The notes beneath the pieces were generated by a model. That model did not search any database. It had not been told where the DNA came from and saw only the letters and a list, made by a program, of their open reading frames with translations. Shown piece by piece: positions 29,301-42,700 of a DNA stretch of 64,000 nt; within the stretch, counting starts at the first letter, position 1; the number at the start of each line of letters is the position of its first letter. The stretch comes from Clusia tigrina. Taxonomy: Eukaryota; Arthropoda; Insecta; Diptera; Clusiidae. The position numbers and the translations under genes are program-made. The stretch covers positions 70,165,879 through 70,229,878 of the forward strand of contig OV050032.1 in the NCBI GenBank assembly GCA_920105625.2, read 5' to 3'.

Positions 29301-29869
29301 AATAGTTACAAGCATTTGTATGTTTCAAACTTTGATAGATGTAGGACATACCGTATAGAAGTTAGGGCCATTTGAAGTTTAATCAGTGTTTGATTTGGGA
29401 CTCAAGGGTAGCATAGCTTTGAGCGATAGCTTAAATTGACAAGAGGCTAGAGTACTTTATTGTTACAAAATTTCAAGGTCTTATGACGCTCCAGTAAAAA
29501 GTTACAAGCATTTGTATGTTGCAAACTTTGATAGGTGTAGGACGTACCATATAGAAGTTAGGGCCATTTGAAGTTTTATCAGTGTTTGATTTGGGACTCA
29601 AGGGTAGCATAGCTTTTAGCGATAGCTTAAATTGACAAGGGGCTCGAGTAGTTTATTGTTACAAAATTTCAAGGTTTTATGACGCTCCAGAAAAAGTTAC
29701 AAGCATTTGAATGTTGCAAACTTTGATAGGTGTAGGACGTACCGTATAGAAGTTAGGACCATTTGAAGTTTTATCAGTGTTTGATTTGGGACTTAAGGGT
29801 AGCAAAGCTTTAAGCGATAGCTTAAATTGACAAGAGGCTCGAATACTTTATTGTTACAAAATTTCAAAG
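26349..29869 (+). repeat. Satellite block E: shorter version of block B plus mixed monomers
   Basis: 26349 to about 27090 matches block B from 8766 at a shift of 17583 (CTATGATAGG at 9394 and 26977). About 27100-28530 then matches from about 12260 at a shift of 14836 (GACGCTTCAG at 13081 and 27917). The shift changes by 2747 bp, 14 monomers, which block B has and block E lacks. About 28530-29869 is a mixture of subtypes. No gene is seen. Confidence 0.7.
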
Positions 29870-32800
29870 TGTTATGACGCTCCAGTAAAAAGCTACAAGC
29901 ATTTGTATGTTGCAAATTTTGATAGGTGTAGGACGTACCGTATAGAAGTTAGGGCCATTTGAAGTTTTATCAGTGTTTGATTTGGGACTCAAGGGTAGCA
30001 TAGCTTTGAACGATAGCTTAAATTGACAAGAGGCTCGAGAACTTAATTGTTACAAAGTTTCAAGGTGTTATGACGCTCCAGTAAAAAGTTAAAAGCACTT
30101 GTATGTTGCAAACTTTGATAGGTATAGGACGCACCGTATTGAAGTTTGGGGCCATTTGAAATTTTATCACTTTTTGATTTTGGAGTCAAGGGTAGCATAG
30201 TTATAAGCGATAACTTAAATTGATAAGAAGCACGAGTACTTTATTGTCACAAAATTTCAAGATTTTATGACGCTCCAGTAAAAAGTTACAAGCATTTGTA
30301 TGTTGCAAAGTTTAATAGGTGTCGGACGTACCGTATAGAAGTAAGGGCCATTTGAAGTTTTATCAGTGTTTGATTTGGGACTCAAGGGTAGCATAGCTTT
30401 GAGCAATAGCTTAAATTGACAAGAGGCTCGAGTACTTTATTGTTACAAAATTTCAAGGTTCTATGACGCTCCAGTAAAAATTTACAAGAATTTGTATGTT
30501 GCAAACTTTGATAGGTGTAGTGCATACCGTCTAGAAGTTAGGGCCATTTGAAGTTTTATCAGTATTTGATTTGCGACTCAAGGGTAGCATAGCTTTGAGC
30601 GATAGCTTAAATTGACAAGAGGCTCGAGTACTTTATTGTTACAAAATTTCAAGGTTTTATGACGCTCCAGTAAAAATTTACAAGCAATTGTATGTTGCAA
30701 ACTTTGATAGGTGTAGGACGTACCATATAGAAGTTAGGGCCATTTGAAGTTTTTTCAGTGTTTGATTTGGGACTCAAGGGTAGCATAGCTTTGAGCGACA
30801 GCTGAAATTGGCAAGAGGCTCGAGTACTTTATTGTTACAAAATTTCAAGGTTCTATGACGCTCCAGTAAAAATTTAAAATTTTTGTATGTTGCAAACTTT
30901 GATAGGTGTAGGACGTACCAATAGAAGTTAGGGTCATTTGAAGTTTTATCAGTGTTTGATTTGGGACTCAAGGGTAGCATAACTTTGAGCGATAGCTTAA
31001 ATTGACAAGAGGCTCGATTACTTTATTGTTACAAAATTTCAAGGTTTTATGACGCTCCAGTAAAAATTTACAAGCAATTGTATGTTGCAAACTTTGATAG
31101 GTGTAGGACGTACCATATAGAAGTTAGGGCCATTTGAAGTTTTATCAGTGTTTGATTTGGGACTCAAGGGTAGCATAGCTTTGAGCGATAGCTTAAATTA
31201 ACAAGAGGCTCAAGTACTTTATTGTTAAAAAATTTCAAGGTGTTATGACGCTCCAGTAAAAAGTTACAAGCATTTGTATGTTGCAAACTTTGATAGGTGT
31301 AGGACGTACCATATAGAAGTTGGTGCCATTTGAAGTTTTATCAGTGTTTGATTTGGAACTCAAGGGTAGCAAAGCTTTAAGCGATAGCTTAAATTGAGAA
31401 GAGGCTCGAGTACTTTATTGCTACAAAATTTCAAGGTTTATGACGCTCCAGTAAAAAGTTACAAGCATTTGTATGTGCAAACTTTGATAGATGTAGGACA
31501 TACCGTATAGAAGTTAGGGCCATATGAAGTTTTATCAGTGTTTGATTTGGGACTCAAGGGTAGCATAGCTTTGAGCGATAGCTTAAATTAACAAGAGGCT
31601 CAAGTACTTTATTGTTAAAAAATTTCAAGGTGTTATGACGCTCCAGTAAAAAGTTACAAGCATTTGTATGTTGCAAATTTTGATAGGTGTAGGACGTACC
31701 GTATAGAAGTTAGGGCCATTTAAAGTTTTATCAGTGTTTGATTTGGGACTCAAGGGTAGCATAGCTTTGAACGATAGCTTAAATTGACAAGAGGCTCGAG
31801 AACTTAATTGTTACAAAGTTTCAAGTTTTTATGACGCTCCAGTAAAAAGTTAAAAGCACTTGTATGTTGCAAACTTTGATAGGTATAGGACGCACCGTAT
31901 TGAAGTTTGGGGCCATTTGAAGTTTTATCACTTTTTGATTTTGGAGTCAAGGGTAGCATAGTTATAAGCGATAACTTAAATTGATAAGAAGCACGAGTAC
32001 TTTATTGTCACAAAATTTCAAGATTTTATGACGCTCCAGTAAAAAGTTACAAGCATTTGTATGTTGCAAAGTTTAATAGGTGTAGGACGTACCGTATAGA
32101 AGTTAGGGCCATTTGAAGTTTTATCAGTGTTTGATTTGGGACTCAAGGGTAGTATAGCTTTGAGCGATAGCTTAAATTGACAAGAGGCTCGAGTACTTTA
32201 TTGCTACCAAATTTCAAGGTTCTATGAAGCTCCAGTAAAAATTTACAAGAATTTGTATGTTGCAAACTTTGATAGGTGTAGTGCATACCGTCTAGAAGTT
32301 AGGGCCATTTGAAGTTTTATTAGTGTTTGATTTGCGACTCAAGGGTAGCATAGCTTTGAGCGATAGCTTAAATTGACAAGAGGCTCGAGTACTTTATTGT
32401 TACAAAATATCAAGGTTTTATGACGCTCCAGTAAATATTTACAAGCAATTGTATGTTGCAAACTTTGATAGGTGTAGGACGTACCATATAGAAGTTAGGG
32501 CCATTTGAAGTTTTTTCAGTGTTTGATTTGGGACTCAAGGGTAGCATAGCTTTGAGCGACAGCTGAAATTGGCAAGAGGCTCGAGTACTTTATTGTTACA
32601 AAATTTCAAGGTTCTATGACGCTCCAGTAAAAATTTAAAATTTTTGTATGTTGCAAACTTTGATAGGTGTAGGACGTACCAATAGAAGTTAGGGTCATTT
32701 GAAGTTTTATCAGTGTTTGATTTGGGACTCAAGGGTAGCATAACTTTGAGCGATAGCTTAAATTGACAAGAGGCTCGATTACTTTATTGTTACAAAATTT

Positions 32801-35226
32801 CAAGGTTTTATGACGCTCCAGTAAAAATTTACAAGCAATTGTATGTTGCAAACTTTGATAGGTGTAGGACGTACCATATAGAAGTTAGGGCCATTTGAAG
32901 TTTTATCAGTGTTTGATTTGGGACCCAAGGGTAGCATAGCTTTGAGCGATAGCTTAAATTAACAAGAGGCTCAAGTACTTTATTGTTAAAAAATTTCAAG
33001 GTGTTATGACGCTCCAGTAAAAAGTTACAAGCATTTGTATGTTGCAAACTTTGATAGGTGTAGGACGTACCATATAGAAGTTGGTGCCATTTGAAGTTTT
33101 ATCAGTGTTTGATTTGGAACTCAAGGGTAGCAAAGCTTTAAGCGATAGCTTAAATTGAGAAGAGGCTCGAGTACTTTATTGCTACAAAATTTCAAGGTTT
33201 ATGACGCTCCAGTAAAAAGTTACAAGCATTTGTATGTGCAAACTTTGATAGATGTAGGACATACCGTATAGAAGTTAGGGCCATATGAAGTTTTATCAGT
33301 GTTTGATTTGGGACTCAAGGGTAGCATAGCTTTGAGCGATAGCTTAAATTAACAAGAGGCTCAAGTACTTTATTGTTAAAAAATTTCAAGGTGTTATGAC
33401 GCTCCAGTAAAAAGTTACAAGCATTTGTATGTTGCAAATTTTGATAGGTGTAGGACGTACCGTATAGAAGTTAGGGCCATTTAAAGTTTTATCAGTGTTT
33501 GATTTGGGACTCAAGGGTAGCATAGCTTTGAACGATAGCTTAAATTGACAAGAGGCTCGAGAACTTAATTGTTACAAAGTTTCAAGTTTTTATGACGCTC
33601 CAGTAAAAAGTTAAAAGCACTTGTATGTTGCAAACTTTGATAGGTATAGGACGCACCGTATTGAAGTTTGGGGCCATTTGAAGTTTTATCACTTTTTGAT
33701 TTTGGAGTCAAGGGAAGCATAGTTATAAGCGATAACTTAAATTGATAAGAAGCACGAGTACTTTATTGTCACAAAATTTCAAGATTTTATGACGCTCCAG
33801 TAAAAAGTTACAAGCATTTGTATGTTGCAAAGTTTAATAGGTGTAGGACGTACCGTATAGAAGTTAGGGCCATTTGAAGTTTTATCAGTGTTTGATTTGG
33901 GACTCAAGGGTAGTATAGCTTTGAGCGATAGCTTAAATTGACAAGAGGCTCGAGTACTTTATTGCTACCAAATTTCAAGGTTCTATGAAGCTCCAGTAAA
34001 AATTTACAAGAATTTGTATGTTGCAAACTTTGATAGGTGTAGTGCATACCGTCTAGAAGTTAGGGCCATTTGAAGTTTTATTAGTGTTTGATTTGCGACT
34101 CAAGGGTAGCATAGCTTTGAGCGATAGCTTAAATTGACAAGAGGCTCGAGTACTTTATTGTTACAAAATTTCAAGGTTTTATGACGCTCCAGTAAAAATT
34201 TACAAGCAATTGTATGTTGCAAACTTTGATAGGTGTAGGACGTACCATATAGAAGTTAGGGCCATTTGAAGTTTTTTCAGTGTTTGATTTGGGACTCAAG
34301 GGTAGCATAGCTTTGAGCGACAGCTGAAATTGGCAAGAGGCTCGAGTACTTTATTGTTACAAAATTTCAAGGTTCTATGACGCTCCAGTAAAAATTTAAA
34401 ATTTTTGTATGTTGCAAACTTTGATAGGTGTAGGACGTACCAATAGAAGTTAGGGTCATTTGAAGTTTTATCAGTGTTTGATTTGGGACTCAAGGGTAGC
34501 ATAACTTTGAGCGATAGCTTAAATTGACAAGAGGCTCGATTACTTTATTGTTACAAAATTTCAAGGTTTTATGACGCTCCAGTAAAAATTTACAAGCAAT
34601 TGTATGTTGCAAACTTTGATAGGTGTAGGACGTACCATATAGAAGTTAGGGCCATTTGAAGTTTTATCAGTGTTTGATTTGGGACTCAAGGGTAGCATAG
34701 CTTTGAGCGATAGCTTAAATTAACAAGAGGCTCAAGTACTTTATTGTTAAAAAATTTCAAGGTGTTATGACGCTCCAGTAAAAAGTTACAAGCATTTGTA
34801 TGTTGCAAACTTTGATAGGTGTAGGACGTACCATATAGAAGTTGGTGCCATTTGAAGTTTTATCAGTGTTTGATTTGGAACTCAAGGGTAGCAAAGCTTT
34901 AAGCGATAGCTTAAATTGAGAAGAGGCTCGAGTACTTTATTGCTACAAAATTTCAAGGTTTATGACGCTCCAGTAAAAAGTTACAAGCATTTGTATGTGC
35001 AAACTTTGATAGATGTAGGACATACCGTATAGAAGTTAGGGCCATATGAAGTTTTATCAGTGTTTGATTTGGGACTCAAGGGTAGCATAGCTTTGAGCGA
35101 TAGCTTAAATTAACAAGAGGCTCAAGTACTTTATTGTTAAAAAATTTCAAGGTGTTATGACGCTCCAGTAAAAAGTTACAAGCATTTGTATGTTGCAAAT
35201 TTTGATAGGTGTAGGACGTACCGTAT
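29870..35226 (+). repeat. Satellite block F: about three copies of a 1761-bp 9-mer unit
   Basis: The spacing is 1761 bp at several landmarks: GTTATAAGCG at 30200, 31961 and 33722, and the ACAGCTGAAATTGGC variant near 30798, 32559 and 34320. The first copy is the most diverged; the second and third differ by only a few bases. The start is approximate. The block ends abruptly at 35226. Marker variants include a shortened TTTATGACG and ATTGTTAAAAAATTTC. No gene is seen. Confidence 0.85.
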
Positions 35227-36739
35227 AGACGTACCAATAGAAGTTAGGGTCATTTGAAGTTTTATCAGTATTTGATTTGGGACTCAAGGGTAGCATAGCT
35301 TTGAGCGATAGCTTAAATTGACAAGAGGCTCGAGTACTTTATTGTTACAAAATATCAAGGTTTTATGACGCTCCAGTAAAAAGTTACAAGCATTTGTATG
35401 TTGCAAATTTTGATAGGTGTAGGACGTACCGTATAGAAGTAAGGCCATTTGAAGTTTTATCAGTGTTTGATTTGGGACTCAAGGGTAGCATAGCTTTGAG
35501 CGATAGCTTAAATTGACAAGAGGCTCGAGTACTTTATTGTTACAAAATTTCAAGGTTTTATGACGCTCCAGTAAATAGTTACAAGCATTTGTATGTTTCA
35601 AACTTTGATAGATGTAGGACATACCGTATAGAAGTTAGGGCCATTTGAAGTTTTATCAGTGTTTGATTTTGGACTGAAGGGTAGCATAGCTTTGAGCGAT
35701 AGCTTAAATTGACAAAAGGCTCGAGTACTTTATTGTTACAAAATTTCAAGGTTCTATGACGCTCCCGTAAAAAGTTACAAGCATTTGTATGCTGCAAACT
35801 TTGATAGGTATAGGATGCACCGTATTGAAGTTAGGGGTCATTTGAAGTTTTATCACTTTTTGATTTTTGAGTCAAGGGTAGCACAGTTAGGAACGATAAC
35901 TTAAATTGATAAGAAACACGAGTACTTTATTGTCCCAAAATTTCAAGGTTTTATGACGCTCCTGTAAAAAGTTACAAGTATTTGTATGTTGCAAAGTTTG
36001 ATAATTGTACGACGTACCGTATAGAAGTTAGGGCCATTTGAAGTTTTATCAGTGTTTGATTTGGGACTCAAGGGTAGCATAGCTTTGAGCGATAGCTTAA
36101 AATGACAAGAGGCTCGAGTATTTTATTGTTACAAAATTTCAAGGTTCTATGACGCTCCAGTAAAAATTTACAAGAATTTGTATGTTGCAAACTTTGATAG
36201 GAGTAGTGCATACCGTCTAGAAGTTAGGGCCATTTGAAGTTTTATCAGTGTTTGATTTGCGACTCAAGGGTAGCATAGCTTTGAGCGATAGCTTAAAATG
36301 ACAAGAGGCTCGAGTATTTTATTGTTACAAAATTTCAAGGTTCTATGACGCTCCAGTAAAAAGTTACAAGCATTTGTATGTTGCAAACTTTGATAGGTGT
36401 ACGATGTACCATATAGAAGTTAGGGCCATTTGAAGTTTTATCACTGTTTGATTTGGGATTCAAGGGTAGCTTAGCTTTGAGCGACAGCTTAAATTGACAA
36501 GAGGCTCGAGTACTTCATTGTTACAAAATTTCAAGGTTCTATGACGCTCCAGTTAAAAATTACAAGCATTTGTATGTTGCAAACTTTGATAGGTGTAGGA
36601 CGTACCGTATATAAGTTAGGGCCATTTGACGTTTTATCAGTGTTTGATTTGGGACTCAAGGGTAGCATAGCTTTGAGCGATAGCTTAAATTGACAAGAGG
36701 CTCGAGTACTTTATTGCTACAAAATTTCAAGGTTTTATG
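35227..36739 (+). repeat. Satellite block G: lead-in to the 2937-bp units
   Basis: Ordinary monomers including variants seen in block H (GGACTGAAGGG near 35673, GGATGCACCG near 35813, GATTTGCGACTC near 36255), but in an order that does not continue the block H unit. The subtype near 35579 recurs at 36951, a distance of 1372 bp (seven monomers). No gene is seen. Confidence 0.7.
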
Positions 36740-39700
36740 ACGCTCCAGTAAAAAGTTACAAGCATTTGTATGTTGCAAATTTTGATAGGTGTAGGACGTA
36801 CCGTATAGAAGTAAGGCCATTTGAAGTTTTATCAGTGTTTGATTTGGGACTCAAGGGTAGCATAGCTTTGAGCGATAGCTTAAATTGACAAGAGGCTCGA
36901 GTAATTTATTGTTACAAAATTTCAAGGTTTTATGACGCTCCAGTAAATAGTTACAAGCATTTGTATGTTTCAAACTTTGATAGATGTAGGACATACCGTA
37001 TAGAAGTTAGGGCCATTTGAAGTTTTATCAGTGTTTGATTTGGGACTGAAGGGTAGCATAGCTTTGAGCGATAGCTTAAATTGACAAAAGGCTCGAGTAC
37101 TTTATTGTTACAAAATTTCAAGGTTCTATGACGCTCCCGTAAAAAGTTACAAGCATTTGTATGTTGCAAAGTTTGATAGGTGTAGGACGTACCGTATAGA
37201 AGTTAGGGCCATTTGAAGTTTTATGAGTGTTTGATTTGGGACTCAAGGGTAGCATAGCTTTGAGCGATAGCTTAAATTGACAAGAGGCTCGAGTACTTTA
37301 TTGTTACAAAGTTTCAAGGTTTTATGACGCTCCAGTAAAAAGTTACAAGCATTTGTATGCTGCAAACTTTGATAGGTATAGGATGCACCGTATTGAAGTT
37401 AGGGGTCATTTGAAGTTTTATCCCTTTTTGATTTTGGAGTCAAGGGTAGCACAGTTAGGAACGATAACTTAAATTGATAAGAAGCACGAGTACTTTATTG
37501 TCCCAAAATTTCAAGATTTTATGACGCTCCAGTAAAAAGTTACAAGCATTTGTATGTTGCAAACTTTGATAGGTGTAGGACGTACCGTATAGAAGTTAGG
37601 GCCATTTGAAGTTTTATCAGTGTTTGATTTGGGACTCAAGGGTAGTATAGCTTTGAGCGATAGCTTAAATTGACAAGAGGCTCGAGTACTTTATTGTTAC
37701 CAAATTTCAAGGTTCTATGAAGCTCCAGTAAAAATTTACAAGAATTTGTATGTTGCAAACTTTGATAGGTGTAGTGCATACCGTCTAGAAGTTAGGGCCA
37801 TTTGAAGTTTTATTAGTGTTTGATTTGCGACTCAAGGGTAGCATAGCTTTGAGCGATAGCTTAAATTGACAAGAGGCTCGAGTACTTTATTGTTACAAAA
37901 TTTCAAGGTTCTATGACGCTCCAGTAAAAATTTACAAGCAATTGTATGTTGCAAACTTTGATAGGTGTAGGACGTACCATATAGAAGTTAGGGCCATTTG
38001 AAGTTTTATCAGTGTTTGATTTGGGACTCAAGGGTAGCTTAGCTTTGAGCGACAGCGGAAATTGGCAAGAGGCTCGAGTACTTTATTGTTACAAAATTTC
38101 AAGGTTCTATGACGCTCCAGTAAAAATTTACAAGTATTTGTATGTTGAAAACTTTGATAGGTGTAGGACGTACCAATAGAAGTTAGGGTCATTTGAAGTT
38201 TTATCCGTGTTTGATTTGGGACTCAAGGGTAGCATAGCTTTGAGCGATAGCTTAAATTGACAAGAGGCTCGAGTACTTTATTGTTACAAAATATCAAGGT
38301 TTTATGACGCTCCATTAAAAATTTACAAGCAATTGTATGTTGCAAACTTTGATAGGTGTAGGACGTACCATATAGAAGTTTGGGCCATTTGAAGTTTTAT
38401 CAGTGTTTGATTTGGGACTCAAGGGTAGCATAGCTTTGAGCGATAGCTTAAATTGAGAAGAGGCTGGAGTACTTTATTGTTACAAAATTTCAAGGTGTTA
38501 TGACGCTCCAGTAAAAAGTTACAAGAATTTGTATGTTGTAAATTTTGATAGGTGTAGGACGTACCGTATAGAAGTAAGGCCATTTGAAGTTTTATCAGTG
38601 TTTGATTTGGGACTCAAGGGTAGCATAGCTTTGAGCGATAGCTTAAATTGACAAGAGGCTCGAGTACTTTATTGTTACAAAATTTCAAGGTTTTATGACG
38701 CTCCAGTAAATAGTTACAAGCATTTGTATGTTTCAAACTTTGATAGATGTAGGACATACCGTATAGAAGTTAGGGCCATTTGAAGTTTTATCAGTGTTTG
38801 ATTTGGGACTGAAGGGTAGCATAGCTTTGAGCGATAGCTTAAATTGACAAAAGGCTCGAGTACTTTATTGTTACAAAATTTCAAGGTTCTATGACGCTCC
38901 CGTAAAAAGTTACAAGCATTTGTATGTTGCAAAGTTTGATAGGTGTAGGATGCACCGTATTGAAGTTAGGGGTCATTTGAAGTTTTATCACTATTTGATT
39001 TTGGAGTCAAGGGTAGCACAGTTAGGAACGATAACTTAAATTGATAAGAAGCACGAGTACTTTATTGTCCCAAAATTTCAAGGTTTTATGACGCTCCAGT
39101 AAAAAGTTACAAGCATTTGTATGCTGCAAACTTTGATAGGTATAGGATGCACCGTATTGAAGTTAGGGGTCATTTGAAGTTTTATCACTATTTGATTTTG
39201 GAGTCAAGGGTAGCACAGTTAGGAACGATAACTTAAATTGATAAGAAGCACGAGTACTTTATTGTCCCAAAATTTCAAGGTTTTATGACGCTCCTGTAAA
39301 AAGTTACAAGTATTTGTATGTTGCAAACTTTGACAGGTGTAGGACGTACCATATAGAAGTTAGGGCCATTTGAAGTTTTATCAGTGTTTGATTTGGGACT
39401 CAAGGGTAGCATAGCTTTGAGCGATAGCTTAAATTGACAAGAGGCTCGAGTACTTTGTTACAAAATTTCAAGGTTTTATGACGCTCCTGTAAAAAGTTAC
39501 AAGCATTTGTATGTTGCAAACTTTGATAGGTGTAGGACGTACCATATAGAAGTTGGGGCCATTTGAAGTTTTATCAGTGTTTGATTTGGAACTCAAGGGT
39601 AGCAAAGCTTTAAGCGATAGCTTAAATTGAGAAGAGGCTGGAGTACTTTATTGTTACAAAATTTCAAGGTGTTATGACGCTCCAGTAAAAAGTTACAAGC

Positions 39701-42700
39701 ATTTGTATGTTGCAAATTTTGATAGGTGTAGGACGTACCGTATAGAAGTAAGGCCATTTGAAGTTTTATCAGTGTTTGATTTGGGACTCAAGGGTAGCAT
39801 AGCTTTGAGCGATAGCTTAAATTGACAAGAGGCTCGAGTAATTTATTGTTACAAAATTTCAAGGTTTTATGACGCTCCAGTAAATAGTTACAAGCATTTG
39901 TATGTTTCAAACTTTGATAGATGTAGGACATACCGTATAGAAGTTAGGGCCATTTGAATTTTTATCAGTGTTTGATTTGGGACTGAAGGGTAGCATAGCT
40001 TTGAGCGATAGCTTAAATTGACAAAAGGCTCGAGTACTTTATTGTTACAAAATTTCAAGGTTCTATGACGCTCCCGTAAAAAGTTACAAGCATTTGTATG
40101 TTGCAAAGTTTGATAGGTGTAGGACGTACCGTATAGAAGTTAGGGCCATTTGAAGTTTTATGAGTGTTTGATTTGGGACTCAAGGGTAGCATAGCTTTGA
40201 GCGATAGCTTAAATTGACAAGAGGCTCGAGTACTTTATTGTTACAAAGTTTCAAGGTTTTATGACGCTCCAGTAAAAAGTTACAAGCATTTGTATGCTGC
40301 AAACTTTGATAGGTATAGGATGCACCGTATTGAAGTTAGGGGTCATTTGAAGTTTTATCCCTTTTTGATTTTGGAGTCAAGGGTAGCACAGTTAGGAACG
40401 ATAACTTAAATTGATAAGAAGCACGAGTACTTTATTGTCCCAAAATTTCAAGATTTTATGACGCTCCAGTAAAAAGTTACAAGCATTTGTATGTTGCAAA
40501 GTTTAATAGGTGTAGGACGTACCGTATAGAAGTTAGGGCCATTTGAAGTTTTATCAGTGTTTGATTTGGGACTCAAGGGTAGTATAGCTTTGAGCGATAG
40601 CTTAAATTGACAAGAGGCTCGAGTACTTTATTGTTACCAAATTTCAAGGTTCTATGAAGCTCCAGTAAAAATTTACAAGAATTTGTATGTTGCAAACTTT
40701 GATAGGTGTAGTGCATACCGTCTAGAAGTTAGGGCCATTTGAAGTTTTATTAGTGTTTGATTTGCGACTCAAGGGTAGCATAGCTTTGAGCGATAGCTTA
40801 AATTGACAAGAGGCTCGAGTACTTTATTGTTACAAAATTTCAAGGTTCTATGACGCTCCAGTAAAAATTTACAAGCAATTGTATGTTGCAAACTTTGATA
40901 GGTGTAGGACGTACCATATAGAAGTTAGGGCCATTTGAAGTTTTATCAGTGTTTGATTTGGGACTCAAGGGTAGCTTAGCTTTGAGCGACAGCGGAAATT
41001 GGCAAGAGGCTCGAGTACTTTATTGTTACAAAATTTCAAGGTTCTATGACGCTCCAGTAAAAATTTACAAGTATTTGTATGTTGAAAACTTTGATAGGTG
41101 TAGGACGTACCAATAGAAGTTAGGGTCATTTGAAGTTTTATCAGTGTTTGATTTGGGACTCAAGGGTAGCATAGCTTTGAGCGATAGCTTAAATTGACAA
41201 GAGGCTCGAGTACTTTATTGTTACAAAATATCAAGGTTTTATGACGCTCCAGTAAAAATTTACAAGCAATTGTATGTTGCAAACTTTGATAGGTGTAGGA
41301 CGTACCATATAGAAGTTTGGGCCATTTGAAGTTTTATCAGTGTTTGATTTGGGACTCAAGGGTAGCATAGCTTTGAGCGATAGCTTAAATTGAGAAGAGG
41401 CTGGAGTACTTTATTGTTACAAAATTTCAAGGTGTTATGACGCTCCAGTAAAAAGTTACAAGAATTTGTATGTTGTAAATTTTGATAGGTGTAGGACGTA
41501 CCGTATAGAAGTAAGGCCATTTGAAGTTTTATCAGTGTTTGATTTGGGACTCAAGGGTAGCATAGCTTTGAGCGATAGCTTAAATTGACAAGAGGCTCGA
41601 GTACTTTATTGTTACAAAATTTCAAGGTTTTATGACGCTCCAGTAAATAGTTACAAGCATTTGTATGTTTCAAACTTTGATAGATGTAGGACATACCGTA
41701 TAGAAGTTAGGGCCATTTGAAGTTTTATCAGTGTTTGATTTGGGACTGAAGGGTAGCATAGCTTTGAGCGATAGCTTAAATTGACAAAAGGCTCGAGTAC
41801 TTTATTGTTACAAAATTTCAAGGTTCTATGACGCTCCCGTAAAAAGTTACAAGCATTTGTATGTTGCAAAGTTTGATAGGTGTAGGATGCACCGTATTGA
41901 AGTTAGGGGTCATTTGAAGTTTTATCACTATTTGATTTTGGAGTCAAGGGTAGCACAGTTAGGAACGATAACTTAAATTGATAAGAAGCACGAGTACTTT
42001 ATTGTCCCAAAATTTCAAGGTTTTATGACGCTCCAGTAAAAAGTTACAAGCATTTGTATGCTGCAAACTTTGATAGGTATAGGATGCACCGTATTGAAGT
42101 TAGGGGTCATTTGAAGTTTTATCACTATTTGATTTTGGAGTCAAGGGTAGCACAGTTAGGAACGATAACTTAAATTGATAAGAAGCACGAGTACTTTATT
42201 GTCCCAAAATTTCAAGGTTTTATGACGCTCCTGTAAAAAGTTACAAGTATTTGTATGTTGCAAACTTTGACAGGTGTAGGACGTACCATATAGAAGTTAG
42301 GGCCATTTGAAGTTTTATCAGTGTTTGATTTGGGACTCAAGGGTAGCATAGCTTTGAGCGATAGCTTAAATTGACAAGAGGCTCGAGTACTTTGTTACAA
42401 AATTTCAAGGTTTTATGACGCTCCTGTAAAAAGTTACAAGCATTTGTATGTTGCAAACTTTGATAGGTGTAGGACGTACCATATAGAAGTTGGGGCCATT
42501 TGAAGTTTTATCAGTGTTTGATTTGGAACTCAAGGGTAGCAAAGCTTTAAGCGATAGCTTAAATTGAGAAGAGGCTGGAGTACTTTATTGTTACAAAATT
42601 TCAAGGTGTTATGACGCTCCAGTAAAAAGTTACAAGCATTTGTATGTTGCAAATTTTGATAGGTGTAGGACGTACCGTATAGAAGTAAGGCCATTTGAAG

